Positions 22,556-33,700 of a stretch of 64,000 bases of DNA are shown here, one piece after another (position 1 is the stretch's first letter; every line of letters starts with the position of its first letter). The position numbers and the translations under genes were made by a program. This stretch comes from Isoetes taiwanensis (Eukaryota > Streptophyta > Lycopodiopsida > Isoetales > Isoetaceae). The stretch is from positions 2,626,567 to 2,690,566 of the forward strand of contig JAJEKV010000028.1 of assembly GCA_021234155.1 (NCBI GenBank), given 5' to 3'. Below the pieces are notes generated by a model. It was not told the origin of the DNA, did no database searches, and saw nothing but the letters and a program-made list of their open reading frames with translations.

Positions 22556-24064
22556 TTATTTGTGATTTCGAGTTTTTCTGCCAGTTTTGTGCCTAGTATT
22601 GGCTGCAGGTGTACCAGAAATCTTTATGGTTTTGGGAATTGATTTTTTCCTTTTCTTGCTGACAGTGATTTTGGCATTACCAATAATCTTGCTAGATCCA
22701 TCAAGATTAGACTCAGGGTACTTTTCAAGGAAAATATCATCATCCCAAGCAAGATTGGGATTAGAATTTTCCTTTTCAAGAAATATATTGTCTACACTCT
22801 TATCCAAAGGAGACAGTTCCCAGAATTTTGACACATATTGATCTATAGAAGCATTATTATTAGAATCCAAAATATTAATATCTAGGGGATTAGGATCTTG
22901 CCTGGTTTGGAGCTCACATAATGAGTAATCTTCTCTGCTGGTGTTGATTTCAGGGATGTTTTCCATTGTTGGAGTTTCTGGTACCATTTCAATGCCTATG
23001 AGTTCAACTTGTTCACATTCTGCTCCTAAACCGATATCCTTGTTGGAGTATCTGAACCATTTCAATGTCATTGATTCCACAATGTTCACTTGCAGGCCAC
23101 AGATCTTGATTATGCTTTGGTGATGAATTACTCAAACTTCGAGTAATATCCTCTTGCAACTCTGACATTTGAAGAGCAATGTCTGGGGAAATAATTTCAA
23201 CCTTTTTTGTGCAAGGAGTAGATGGAGTAGTGACAGGGGATAGGTCTATAAGGCACGGATATGAGGGGGCAAGTTGGGTGGTGGGTGTAATGATAAGTGA
23301 GGGTTGGTCATTTGGCTCAACCGAAGTCCTGCACAAATTTCATCCAATAGATCACCAAAATATTAAAACCAAGTAGAGCACAATATTTTTTCTGATTTCT
23401 CAGAATCTGAGATTGTGTTGTCTCCAGAATTCAATTCAGGATTTAGAGAACTTCCCTTTTGTTGATTTTGTTGAGGAAGAGTTACAATTTCTGGAGATCT
23501 CGATTTCTCCATATTTCTTTTTTGCTGAGTGTCCAACTTTGTGCTATATTCTGAGTGTACCTTTTGTTTCTCCTGATCTTTAGTTAATGAAATCCCAGTC
23601 TCTTTTCCATCTTTCGAGGCAGCTTCATTGTTTGCAGTAGCCATCTTATGTTCTTGAGTAGCCTTTGATGATATCTTTGCATTTGAATCATTTCCTGAGT
23701 AGATAACAATTCCTTTGTTAATTTTTCTTTCCCCCAAATTCTTTTGATGCTGATAGGAGACCAAACTGTCCTTAATAATATTATTAAGGGTGTTGTGAAG
23801 ACCATAGGTATCATTGATCATATCATCAGTCATGATTGATTTTCCCTTTTGAATTCTTTTGTAATTGTCAGAATTCCCTATTCTGCTGCTGTCCAAAACT
23901 TTATTTTGAACAGGATGAGAGATCTCCCTTTTTTCTCCAGTGCTATCATGAGACATGCCAATTGAACCTCTGTTCAAGACAGAGATTTTAATAGGTGGTT
24001 GTTCCAGGGAGGAGTAAAATTGGCTCTTGAGGCTGATAGTGTTCCTCAGAACTATGGAATTCAT
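22556..24064 (-). pseudogene. LINE ORF1, C-terminal part, in three frames
   Basis: Three consecutive minus-strand blocks (24064-23363, 23336-23013, 23089-22556) are rich in S, N, K, E, Q and P, as in the low-complexity C-terminal part of plant LINE ORF1 proteins. The last ends in a basic cluster (TVSKKRKKSIPKTIKIS, then HKTGRKTRNHK) typical of nucleic-acid binding. It lies directly 5' of ORF2. No zinc knuckle is here; that part is in the inverted segment. The frame changes near 23,350 and 23,050 break the ORF. Confidence 0.65.
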
Positions 24065-25992
24065 TGATCACCAATTCTTTCTTTCCAGATTCCCTATTTC
24101 AGCAAGAGTATACCTTCGTTCCCAGTTGCATTGAATTCGAAATAGAGATGCTTAATTCTTGGTTGGAGGAATTTATAGGTGACAGCAAGATCTCAGCAAC
24201 TGGAATTTTCAGAGTCAATTGCGACTGGGCGGAAGAAAAAATCATTGTGAAGGTTTATTCTGAGAAGTAGAAAAGTGTAGTAGAGCATTATAATTTAGCA
24301 AATTATATTTAGATTTGTAATTTCATGGCGATTTCATGGTCTATCAATCCATCTTAGTTTTAGATTTTGCTTTCCTTTCCATCTGCTCAATTCCTCTGCT
24401 GCTCAATTCCTCTGATTTCAATTTCCTTGTTGCTTTCACCTGGACTTTTCCTTTCATAAATGGCGTCGTCTGCTCTTCCTAAAAAAGTTTTTACCCAGAA
24501 AACCCTAAACATTCAAACTATTTCCATTCTTCATCAAGCTTTGCAACTCCCGCCTTCCGACAGAGCTGATCTTTTCCTACAAGCAAGTGATCTCCTTAAA
24601 ACCCATCCGGTTTCTTAAGTTTGAGATTTCTCTAACTTAGATCATTCAATTAAAGGCATGCATCCTCTTGATCATTTTCCTCCAATATGGGATAATCTCT
24701 CGCAAAGACCCGGGTACAATGGCACTCCAATCTTGGATGCCGATGGTGTTACCATTCAAAATGGGGTTCCAAGGCTCGTGCTTCCAATCCGAATCGGATC
24801 GTCAATGGGCGAATGATCTGGATCGTCTGAAAGGTGTTACACCACCTACTCTTGATATGTTCAAAGGTATTACCTTGAAATCTCCTTTGATAGCTGCTAG
24901 AATGGAAACTTTGAAAAATAATGCTGTCATTGCAAGAGTTAGTAGTGTTGGTCTCAAAATTGAAAGATTGTGGGATCAATTTCTCAAATTTCATAAGGGG
25001 ATAGTTATCAACTCCATCTTTTTGGCTTAACTATCCTTATCTTATGATTGAATGTGCCAATTCTCGTACTGCCAACTACCTCCTCAAGACTGGAACTACA
25101 ACATGTGACTCCTTTCAAGTATCCTTTCTCAAATGGAGCCCCTCCTTGTCTTTGAATAAATTAGACAGACTTTGCATTGCCTCTGTCTCTATGAATGATC
25201 TAAACCCCATTTATTGGCATGAAGAATGTTTCTCTTCAATCTTCAACTCATTTGGAACCTATATTGCCACTGATAACTACCCTTACAGGCCACCAAAATG
25301 CTATATCCAAATTGACCTATCTAAACAAGTGCCTACCTCTATTCCTTTCACTGATTTCTTTGGCCAAAGCAATTCTATTCAGCTGAGATGGGTTGGTTTA
25401 CCATGTATTTGCCAGAAATGCAATTCTAGGCATTTTGCAAATATTGCTTGTATTGAAGATAACAGTTCAAATATTGACTCAGTTAAGAAAATGGTGAAAG
25501 AAACAAATGAGAAATATGTGGAAAGCATAAAACATGGCAATCTTCAGCAAATGCAGGGTTATAGAAATGTTATACCTGAAAGGAGAAATGCAAACATGCA
25601 AACAGGTCTGAACAATATTACAGGTCAGAACAAGAATACTAATGGGAGCTTCAAAAGGATTCAAAAAAAGAAAAAAGGAGCAACTAATAAAACTTCCAAT
25701 CTACCCTGAAAGAAAACCACAGGTAAATCTCTGGCCATGTTTGAGAATTGTGAAAATTTTTATATCCATCAAAAGCTCAGAACATGAGGAATTTGTTGAT
25801 GCTGACCCTCTACAAGGGCAGCCAGCAGATATCCTTCAAATTCGATCCAGATCAAGCAAAAGTTGATGAATTCCGAGAGAAAAATGCCAAGAAGAGTGTT
25901 TGAACAGAAAAATCCAGGAAGAAGACAAAAAAATCAAGAAAAATGGCGCACGTCATTTTTCTAGATAGTTTTCTAATTCCTCATATTTCATC
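24065..25992 (+). pseudogene. LINE 5' leader and ORF1 N-terminal part (DUF4283 and zinc knuckle), inverted
   Basis: The likely ORF1 start is ATG 24460 (MASSALPKKVFTQKTLN). The frame is broken near 24,618 and 24,800, then reads LDMFKGITLKSPLIAARMET. The longest block (25044-25709) has the DUF4283 pattern of plant LINE ORF1: FQVSFLKWSPS, then an IQIDLSKQVP block, then a zinc knuckle CQKCNSRHFANIAC. In that knuckle the histidine is one position early compared with C-x2-C-x4-H-x4-C. It ends in a basic run (KRIQKKKKG). A 68-codon frame at 24064-24270 is unexplained. The orientation is opposite to ORF2, as expected for the inverted part of this insertion. Confidence 0.7.
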
Positions 25993-26005
25993 TGAATCTA
26001 CCTAC
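25993..26005. repeat. target-site duplication, right copy
   Basis: TGAATCTACCTAC, identical to 17870-17882. It bounds the inverted 5' segment of the LINE. Confidence 0.9.
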
Positions 26006-26530
26006 TTGTTAGGGTTCCTTGATTAGGGTTCGAAACCTAGACTGGGGAGTCCTAGAAAGGTTCTACTAGCAAGATAAGATACTAGCTCATCTGGAATCCT
26101 ACCTATGAAGCTACTCTGAATACCTGCTCCGAACTTCCTCCAACTCCTGGAGTCTCCATGATTTGCTGATGAGTCGGATGGTTCCTCCTCCTTTCGATGA
26201 GTGCACTACCTTGGGGGCTGTCGATCTGCTACACCACAATGAATCGATGTTCAAAACGAGTTCCGAAAAGAAACAGTCCCAAGGCAAGTGGAGCAGTTTG
26301 GGTTGCATGCCACCGCCACCTGGCTCCAATGCGGCCATGTGGTGGGTGCCCAATAGTGTAAGGCCATGTGAAAATGGCCTTAAGCCTAAGGTTGTCTAAG
26401 TTATATGGATAACTTAGCTATGCTCCCTTTTCCACCTACTATGGTGTAGAAGGCTATAATGGTATATTGTACGGTGATGTGGCCCAGAAATATACGTATT
26501 AATGGCGTATATTTTAGGGGGGATATCACA
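26006..26530 (-). mobile_element. E1 5' LTR, distal part
   Basis: After the right copy of the LINE target-site duplication the LTR continues. It ends at 26,530 in GATATCACA, forming short inverted termini (TGTGA...TCACA) with the start at 15,866. The order of words near the end (GGTGATGTGGCCC, AAATATACGT) resembles the E2 LTR end (ACGTGTCCC, AAATACGTG). Excluding the LINE, the LTR is about 2.54 kb. A matching 3' LTR was not found to the left, so E1 is incomplete in this window. Confidence 0.55.
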
Positions 26531-27122
26531 GGAGGAGGGTGTTAGTCTCGTGCCCAAAGGCGCAGAACTATTTCTAAGATATACAAAGGAGCCTAAAGGC
26601 AAAGCCCAGGCATCCACGTCAAGAGCCAAGACCACGCCAACTAAGAAGAACAGACCAAGAGAGTCCATGGCATAAGGGAACCCATGGCCTATCAGGCCTT
26701 AGTGCTACAAATCTCGGCAATTATAAATGATTCCAGAGATCATGGCAGTGTTCAGCAGAGATTACAAGGATTAGATAACTGAAGAATCTGAAATGGCAAT
26801 CTTTTTGCTATTCTAGGCTAGAGGCCATTGTACTATATATCAGAAGTTTAGACTTAGAGGTTTAGACAAGTCCCGGTATATTTGTTGTCTCATCTCCCCT
26901 CTAGAGATTTCATGTATTCTCAATGATCATTCAAGATTTTCACTCATTCTCACTCGTTGTTCTTTTCATTCTTTATGTTCTTTAGATTTCTGTTTTTCTT
27001 GTTATTACGAAAGCCCACGTGACACTTTCCTATAGAGGAGTTGTTTGTTGGACTCTAAGGTTCTCACGGAGCATCGTCCTTCAAGCTATCCCGAATTCGG
27101 ACCCTAAACACTCCTGCGCATT
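26531..27122. other. no gene recognised
   Basis: Sequence between the E1 LTR end and a LINE relic. A TATA-like word (ACTATATAT, near 26,831) followed by pyrimidine-rich DNA could be part of another LTR, but no partner copy or primer binding site is present. Confidence 0.35.
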
Positions 27123-28150
27123 TCATCTAGCCAGCCACTGAGCTCTCTTTTCTCTCCAGTAGACCTTGAGGCACTGCGGCCCCATTGCTATAGTATAAGG
27201 TAGGTTAGGGAGACGAGCATCGTCCATATTGACCACCTTCTGAAAGTAGACAATGTGGCGATCAAGGGTTACCCTCTGAAGAGGCAAGAAACCCATCTCC
27301 TGCAATAGAATTTGATATGGGGCTGTGGACTTCACCCCAGTGCGTATGCTAAGAAGGCGCTGCATTTGCTAAGTCATTTCAGGTAGCGTGGGACACCACC
27401 GGGCCCCAGACTTCGACCACGTGTAAAGGACAGGCTCCACTAAGATCCTGAACAGGTGCGACTGATGGGCCCAATCATACAGCTCCATTCTATGATGATT
27501 GTTCTGCATTTTATATAGTGCCTTCTAGCCCGTTGTCACTCATAGCCGTATGGAAGTGTCTCAGTTTATAATAGAAGCGAACTGCACTCCCAAATATTTA
27601 TAGGTGGGTACTACTTCCACATTTTGCCCCAGGTAACTGACAGAGGGGGTTCTCGGCTGCCATGAGGATGATATAAGGACACCTTAGTGTTGGCCAGGTT
27701 GACGCATATATCAGTCGTTTGGCAAAATGTGCCCAAGGTATCAAGACGGCCCTGCATGTCCATCGGAGCGTAAGAAAGAAGGTCCAACATCATTAGCATC
27801 TATTAGCTGCCTAATGATCTGGTGCAGAAGGTGAGCTCTGTCGCCCCCATGGTCAGCAATCCAGCTCTCCAACTGATCAATGTAAAGCCCAAACAATGTT
27901 CGAGAGAGGGGACATCCCTGGCGGACCCCCATGCTGCTATCGAATGGTTGGCTTGTCGGCTACAACTAGCCTGAGCATGTCTCATATAATTTGTACACTG
28001 CATTCTGTAGATTTGTAGGATGCAGGAACCCCTAGTTGTTGCAATCTTGCCCATAGCTTTTCCTGAGGCACAATGTCAAAGGCCTTGAAGAAGTCCACGA
28101 AGCAACAATATAGGTCCTACCGGCGGTTCCTGTAGTCTTCCCTTAAAAAG
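27123..28150 (-). pseudogene. LINE reverse transcriptase relic (same family as 8.3-9.2 kb)
   Basis: Minus-strand pieces in order: YCCFVDFFKAFDIVPQEKLW (about 28,120-28,060), MGVRQGCPLSRTLFGLYIDQ (about 27,930), LIDANDVGPSF in place of the YADD box (about 27,800), TDICVNLANTKVSLYHPHG (about 27,700), and VYFQKVVNMDDARLPNL (about 27,240), which recurs at 9.1 kb. The frame changes several times and the catalytic A-D-D reads A-N-D, so it is dead. It stops at 27,123 where flanking DNA begins, and the 3' half of the family is represented only at 8.3-9.2 kb. Confidence 0.75.
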
Positions 28151-28566
28151 GTATTATGACATGCTTCTCTTTGATCAACCAATTCTTTGATATAAATTAC
28201 CAATGGAGTAAATGGATTGGTTTTAGTGAAATTATTCTTATGGTGTTCTACTTTAGGTAACCTAATTCTAGTAGCAAATATATAACATGTTAAAATGTGA
28301 TGTGAATTTTATTCGACGAGGACGTCGAATCTTAAAGGGGAATTAAATAATAAGGAGATGATGTGGCATGGAGAAGACGTGGCAGAGAAATATTTCTAAA
28401 GTAGTTAGAATCAGAACGGGAAAAAGAGGAGGAAGGCAGAAATCTGAGAGGGATTAAACGAGGGAGAGAGGGAGGGGCGAAGGAGTAATGTAAAATGAGC
28501 GAGAGAAAGATAAAAGATGGTAATCAACGACGCAAAAAAGAGGGGATATAGCTATGCTCGACAAGG

Positions 28567-28620
28567 CGAGAGAGAGAGAGAGGGAGGGAGGGAGGGAGGG
28601 AGGGAGAGAGAGAGAGAGAG
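28567..28620. repeat. GA / GGGA microsatellite
   Basis: (GA)n, then (GGGA)n with about six units, then (GA)n, ending before ATTCTCGAG. The surrounding 28.15-29.05 kb has no gene that can be supported. Confidence 0.9.
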
Positions 28621-29049
28621 ATTCTCGAGGTAAGATTAACCTGATGTTTTCTTTAAAAATAAAAAAATAAAAGGGGGAAATCCATCTTAAGAGCAGGGGT
28701 AATCATGGGCTGCAGTATCAGAGAAGAACCAAAGGTTGTCTTATAAATTCGATTCTTCATTCCTGCTTTAAAAAACCATGAATAGCTCGGTCTTCAGCGA
28801 ACCCAAAGGCCAAAATCCCTGTCTAATCCATCACCAGCTGTTAGATCCCTCTGAAATCATCCTGAAATCGTCAAAATCACTTACCTTCATGCTTTACTTG
28901 AATTTTCGGCTGAGTTTATGAAGAGCCGTAGCTTCACCCTGTAGATTCCGGAACTGCCCTTAGGGTTTCTGCATAAAATTTCAGAATTTCATCGTTGAAT
29001 ATTAAAAGAATGCTCAACTTAAATGTTTTCTAATGCTTGGTGAGTTGGT

Positions 29050-29219
29050 TAAGCCTGTTATTTGTGAATTGAATGGCGAGGGTTCAATTCCTCTTGCTAA
29101 CAATTATGCCTTCATAAGATTTCCTTTTAATGGGTAAGCCCTTTATTTGTGAATTGAATGGCTAGGGTTCAATTCCTCTTGCTAACAATTATGCCTTCAT
29201 AATATTTCCTTTTAATAGT
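29050..29219. repeat. 85-bp tandem duplication with a tRNA-like 5' edge
   Basis: Units 29050-29134 and 29135-29219 share TTTGTGAATTGAATGGC, GGGTTCAATTCCTCTTGC and TATGCCTTCATAA. Just before the first unit, TGGTGAGTTGGTTAAG looks like a tRNA A box and GGTTCAATTCC like a B box. The T arm folds with a 6-nt loop and no acceptor stem forms, so a decayed tRNA-derived SINE is more likely than a tRNA gene. Confidence 0.7.
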
Positions 29220-30703
29220 GAGAATAGGTTACCTTCAAAATGTATTTTGATCATAAGATTCTCTCCAAGTTAGCATTTATGTAGAAATACTTATAATCGT
29301 TCATGTTGCTAGCCTGGATGGCACCTTGGTCTGCCCACAACTCTCCGGGGAGAATAAGCAGAAATCGAGGCCGTGAGTGTTAAGCACTCAGCGGGCACTG
29401 ACAAAGCTCGCTAGTGCGGACTCGACACTGGTCACGTCGAGTTGCTTCTGGGTGAAGGTCTTTTCCCGAGCTAGAGACCCGTAGCTTAGGGAGACCGCAA
29501 CATATTATTTGGGACTTGGGGGTGACGTGTAGGTTCTGCACCCGTGAGATCCTAGGCTTTGTGTGAAGTATTTCCGTAACAGCAAGTGTCGGGCGAAGGA
29601 CCGAATTGAAATGTATATATCAAGCACTATTCTAAACAAATGCATTGAATCCTACCTTGGATTAAAGTGTTGGCATTTTGAAAACTTAATTCCTTTAGGG
29701 CTTGGCATGTTAACTAAACGATGTTTAGAATCTCCTCCCTAGTTCATTGTTCTATATAGGTGAGTTTTTGTGCTTAAAAGGGCAGGTCTTTTGTCATTAA
29801 AGCAAGTTATAGGATATTGTTGGTTGGATCCCTCAAGAGCTTTAGATTTTGTGTTCAAATGCTTCATTTTGTTTCTTATTTAATACATGATAATACCAGT
29901 GTAAACAAACAAGGCGCGACCAAGATGATGTTTCCATGCGCAGTAGAGTATGTTGTCCAAGCATCACCAATATGAAATGTATGCTATGACCGACATTTTC
30001 CCACCACCAACAAAATTGGCCACTTAAACAAACCTATGGACCTGAGATAGGGCGTTTTTGTCTGATCAAGCACTGACTTTCTAACAAAACTCGGGATCAA
30101 TCGTGTAGAGTTGCAAACAAAATGACTTTTAAGCCTTCTTTAACAAGGTTGCAGAAAAGCATGTTATGGTGAAGGTGGCATACTAGACATGCTACCAAAT
30201 TTGATCATACAAATAACATGCATTTCTTTAGTAGTTTGTCTTACTTCAACCAGCCTACGCTTCTCTCTATGGCATTGAACGATTATGAGCACCAGGATGT
30301 CTAATCTCCTGCATGTATTGCTGCCTGACTGCACAAGATCTTACATAGGATTGAAAATACAATTTGCAACCACTACACCTGCCAGGGGTATACATAAATG
30401 TGCACAATAAGTAATAATTTCAGTGGTTGTGATAATACTTGATTTGGATTTACCTCTATGAGAGTGTGTACTTGCATCTCATTCTTCGACTTCGTAGGCT
30501 GAATTGTACGTTTTTACACATCAACCAGTATCAGATTACACAGGTCCACCTCGGCCACACTGCCCACAATATTTTGCAGATTGTTCATTGCCCATGAGGA
30601 AGCTTCATCCATGCACGAATTTTCTACAACATTTTACCTACCTTGGATGGCTCGCATTGACAAGTGTACCTTGGGTAAATAACTACTAATTCGTTGAATG
30701 ATC
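29220..30703. other. SCY2 downstream region, no gene recognised
   Basis: The part next to 30,704 should contain the SCY2 3' untranslated region. A GC-richer block at 29.3-29.6 kb (CCGTAGCTTAGGGAGACC and neighbours) looks unlike its surroundings and may be a solo LTR fragment, but no boundary could be set. Confidence 0.35.
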
Positions 30704-33700
30704 TCATGCTCCAAACCTCTTCAACACTTTTGTGAGAACTGGCATGACATTATAAGCAATAAAAGATCTCCTTAATTCAACAATAGAGCCCACCTGCATT
30801 ATAAACAATTGGATTGATGAGTTAACCGCAAAAATGACCCAGACAAGAATAAATGGTAAAGAACATTACAATAAATAGCATAGAAGTGAAACCAATCCCA
30901 CTTCCTTGGTGAATAGACCGCAGTTTGTAGTCCACCAAAGTTGATAAGGTAACCAGCAAGGCCAACAAGATACCACCTACAATGTGCAAGAGGGAGAAAG
31001 CTTATAGCTTCTGTAACATTATCTTTGAGAAAACTGAGGGAATCACCTACCCCAGAAACGCGTAGAGTTCCTTATTTTGGTTAGATATTCTATTGTTCTC
31101 TTTCCAGGTTTAACATCAGGTATTTTTGCCCCAATACGATTGAGATACTCTGATAAATCTTTTGTACCGCCACTCTATGGAGGGAGAGAAATTAGGAAAA
31201 CAACATGAAGTAAATTAAAGCAAGTTTAGTTTCTTACAATATCAAGAATGCTGAAAACGAAAATAAAGACAGCATTGATGAGGTAATAAAGCCATGGCTT
31301 AGAACCAGGGAGAGGCGGCAATGTGGGGTTCAAAATATCTTTCAACCTGGTAAACATGCGACTCTTTGTGACACTGCAGGAAGTCATCAGAAAGGAAAAT
31401 CAGATCACATGGAAAAACAAAAGAGTATATAAAAAAGGCAGGACAGTGACAAACCTGGCAATAATACCAGGTAATGACATGACATAGCTCGAGACCAATA
31501 CAGGCATCATGCCCGTTGGATTTATATCAAACGGAACATATGGTTCAACCTCTGAAGCTGCTCCACTGAATCCAAAACCAAGAGATAGAATGTATTAAAC
31601 CAAACGAATTGTATTGAAAGCTTGTCAAGATCCACCCCCGCAAATGCTCTTCTAGATGCAAAAAACAAGAACCAACTGCAAGTGAAGCATGCCTGCACTA
31701 ACACAAAAAGTGCTTGATGATGTAATAGGTTGCTTCACTCACAAACAGTTCCCACCTTGAATACCCATGCTTAGGTCCACACATTGTTGCCGCCCCAGAT
31801 TCTATGGATAAATAGATGCTCTCTACATGCATCTATTGACCGATATACAAAGTAAAGGCTAGAAAAGAAGGCACTTTTGCTTCCTTTTTCAGGAGGATGT
31901 GTCATCAATGAAAATTAGAATTGCATCCACGTAAGTTTTATCATGATGTTAATAACAACCAGACAGAAAGAGCATATTCAACGTTTCAGCAGTGCATTAC
32001 ATAAGTGATACACATTGTCCATTGAGCAGAAAACAACGCACCTGAAACTTACAGTTGTATCCAGGCCATAATAGTGAAGCTTCAGAGTACGACGACCTTC
32101 TGTAACCAATACTGCACTTACTGTCATAAGGAGGAAAACTGTTGGAAGCAGCAACATCGAAGGCCCCAAGATAATGGCTCCAGACTCTGCACACACCACA
32201 TATGACACCTGTCACAACGTTTCACATAAAGGGGAGCAACTAGCTACTGCAGCGAAAAAGAGATTTGAATTTTGACATATAAAAAAATTACAAATATTGT
32301 GCTCAATAAAAAGCCTAACTCCTTCCTTTGCTCAAAGACCACTTGGGCCTCCTGCTTCGATTTTCAAAATGGAACAGTTCCAGCGGCTATACAAGAAATG
32401 TCAACAAAATTTCTGAGCAGTTAAGATGGAATGTCATTACAAACACCAGGTTTAACCAATTCAACAGCTAGGTATCATCAAATCATTTGCAATTCTCTTG
32501 TGCATACTATCCTCTGCCTTTTGTAACAGACAATTTGCGACCTAAATTTGTTGAATCTCTACAAAGTAGCTCCAGCACGTTTACATGTCAATTTTTGTAA
32601 GCTTATCATGTTTTCATTGTTATACATGTTCCATTTGCATCAATATGCTGCCATATTAACAAGTAGGTTGCTATTAGCTTGTGAGGTGCCATCATCGTTC
32701 AAATTCATGTCAACTGCTCGCATCTACCTAATAATATAGCATAATATAATATATTTTATTTTGAATTTTACTTAGCATCTTCTATATTTTCCTATTAGGC
32801 ACATAATATAACATACTTTATCTCAGATTTTCTTCATAGATGGAATAGCTGCATATTGCAAAAGATAGATGGCAGCTCAAAAGCTTCGTAGGCGCTGCAA
32901 AGTAAATGTAGAAGAGCACATCTGTGGACTTGAAAAATAAATACGAAGTTGTTTGTTACACACTGGTACAGTCGGTTGTTCTTTAGGTTATGGGAGGACA
33001 TTGAACGAGTTCGGAAGAAAATTTTATATGTCAAAGCTACGAACACCTTACCCTATGATGTTAGCTGAATTTCCTTAGGACTACGTTGCTGCATCAGATA
33101 TATGAAAAAAAGTAACACAGAATGGATAGTGCTAGGTTCCCCTAGCAAGCTATGCAAGCAAGCAATGAACATCGATGGTTTTGGGAAGCAAAAAACTGGT
33201 TAAAGAAGTGGAATACATGATGGGAAGTGGTTACATAAGGGAATGGGTGCAAGTAAAGGTGAAAGAAAGACTCTGGTCTGGAATAATCCACAAACTAAGA
33301 TGAAGGCTTACTGCCAACTTATGAATCCTAGCTTGGTCATCTCTCTGAAGAGAATTTCAGTTGAAAAACGACATGTGATATGAAAAATACGCTTAAGTTC
33401 GCACCACTTAAGGACAGGGAAGGAACGTTGGAAAAATACTCCAAGAAGTGCAAGCAAAGGTGAAAGCAAGACTCTGGAATAACCCACAAACTAAGATGAT
33501 GGCTTACTGCCAACATATAAATCTAGCCTGGTCATCCCTCTGAAGACGTTCCAGTTGCAAAATAACATGCGACATGAAGAATACGCTTAAGTTCGCACCA
33601 TTTAAGGGCGGAGAAAGGACATTGGAGAAATACTCCAAGAAGTGCAGACATGCAGAGTATGAGAATATGAGATTGAAGATAAAGAACATGTGTTACCAAA

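Larger units (their letters stand above)
17883..25992 (-). mobile_element. 8.1-kb L1-type LINE with inverted 5' segment, inserted in the E1 LTR
   Basis: The unit lies between exact 13-bp direct repeats. Its 3' end is a run of 20 T on the plus strand (17884-17903), that is, poly(A) on the minus strand. Reading the minus strand from about 24,064 to 18,100 gives the C-terminal part of ORF1, then ORF2. From about 24,064 to 25,992 the element instead reads on the plus strand and holds a 5' leader and the N-terminal part of ORF1 with a zinc knuckle. An inverted 5' portion within one pair of target-site duplications is the signature of twin priming during target-primed reverse transcription. The joint lies somewhere between 24,064 and about 24,300. 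Confidence 0.85.

Noticed and set aside
24065-25709. Plus-strand ORFs as a separate nucleic-acid-binding host gene
   Set aside because: The exact target-site duplication places them inside the LINE insertion, and the DUF4283 plus knuckle layout is that of LINE ORF1.
28280-28370. The end of a Ty3/gypsy polyprotein with purine tract and LTR start
   Set aside because: Only a short suggestive stretch; no LTR partner, chromodomain or polymerase sequence is present.
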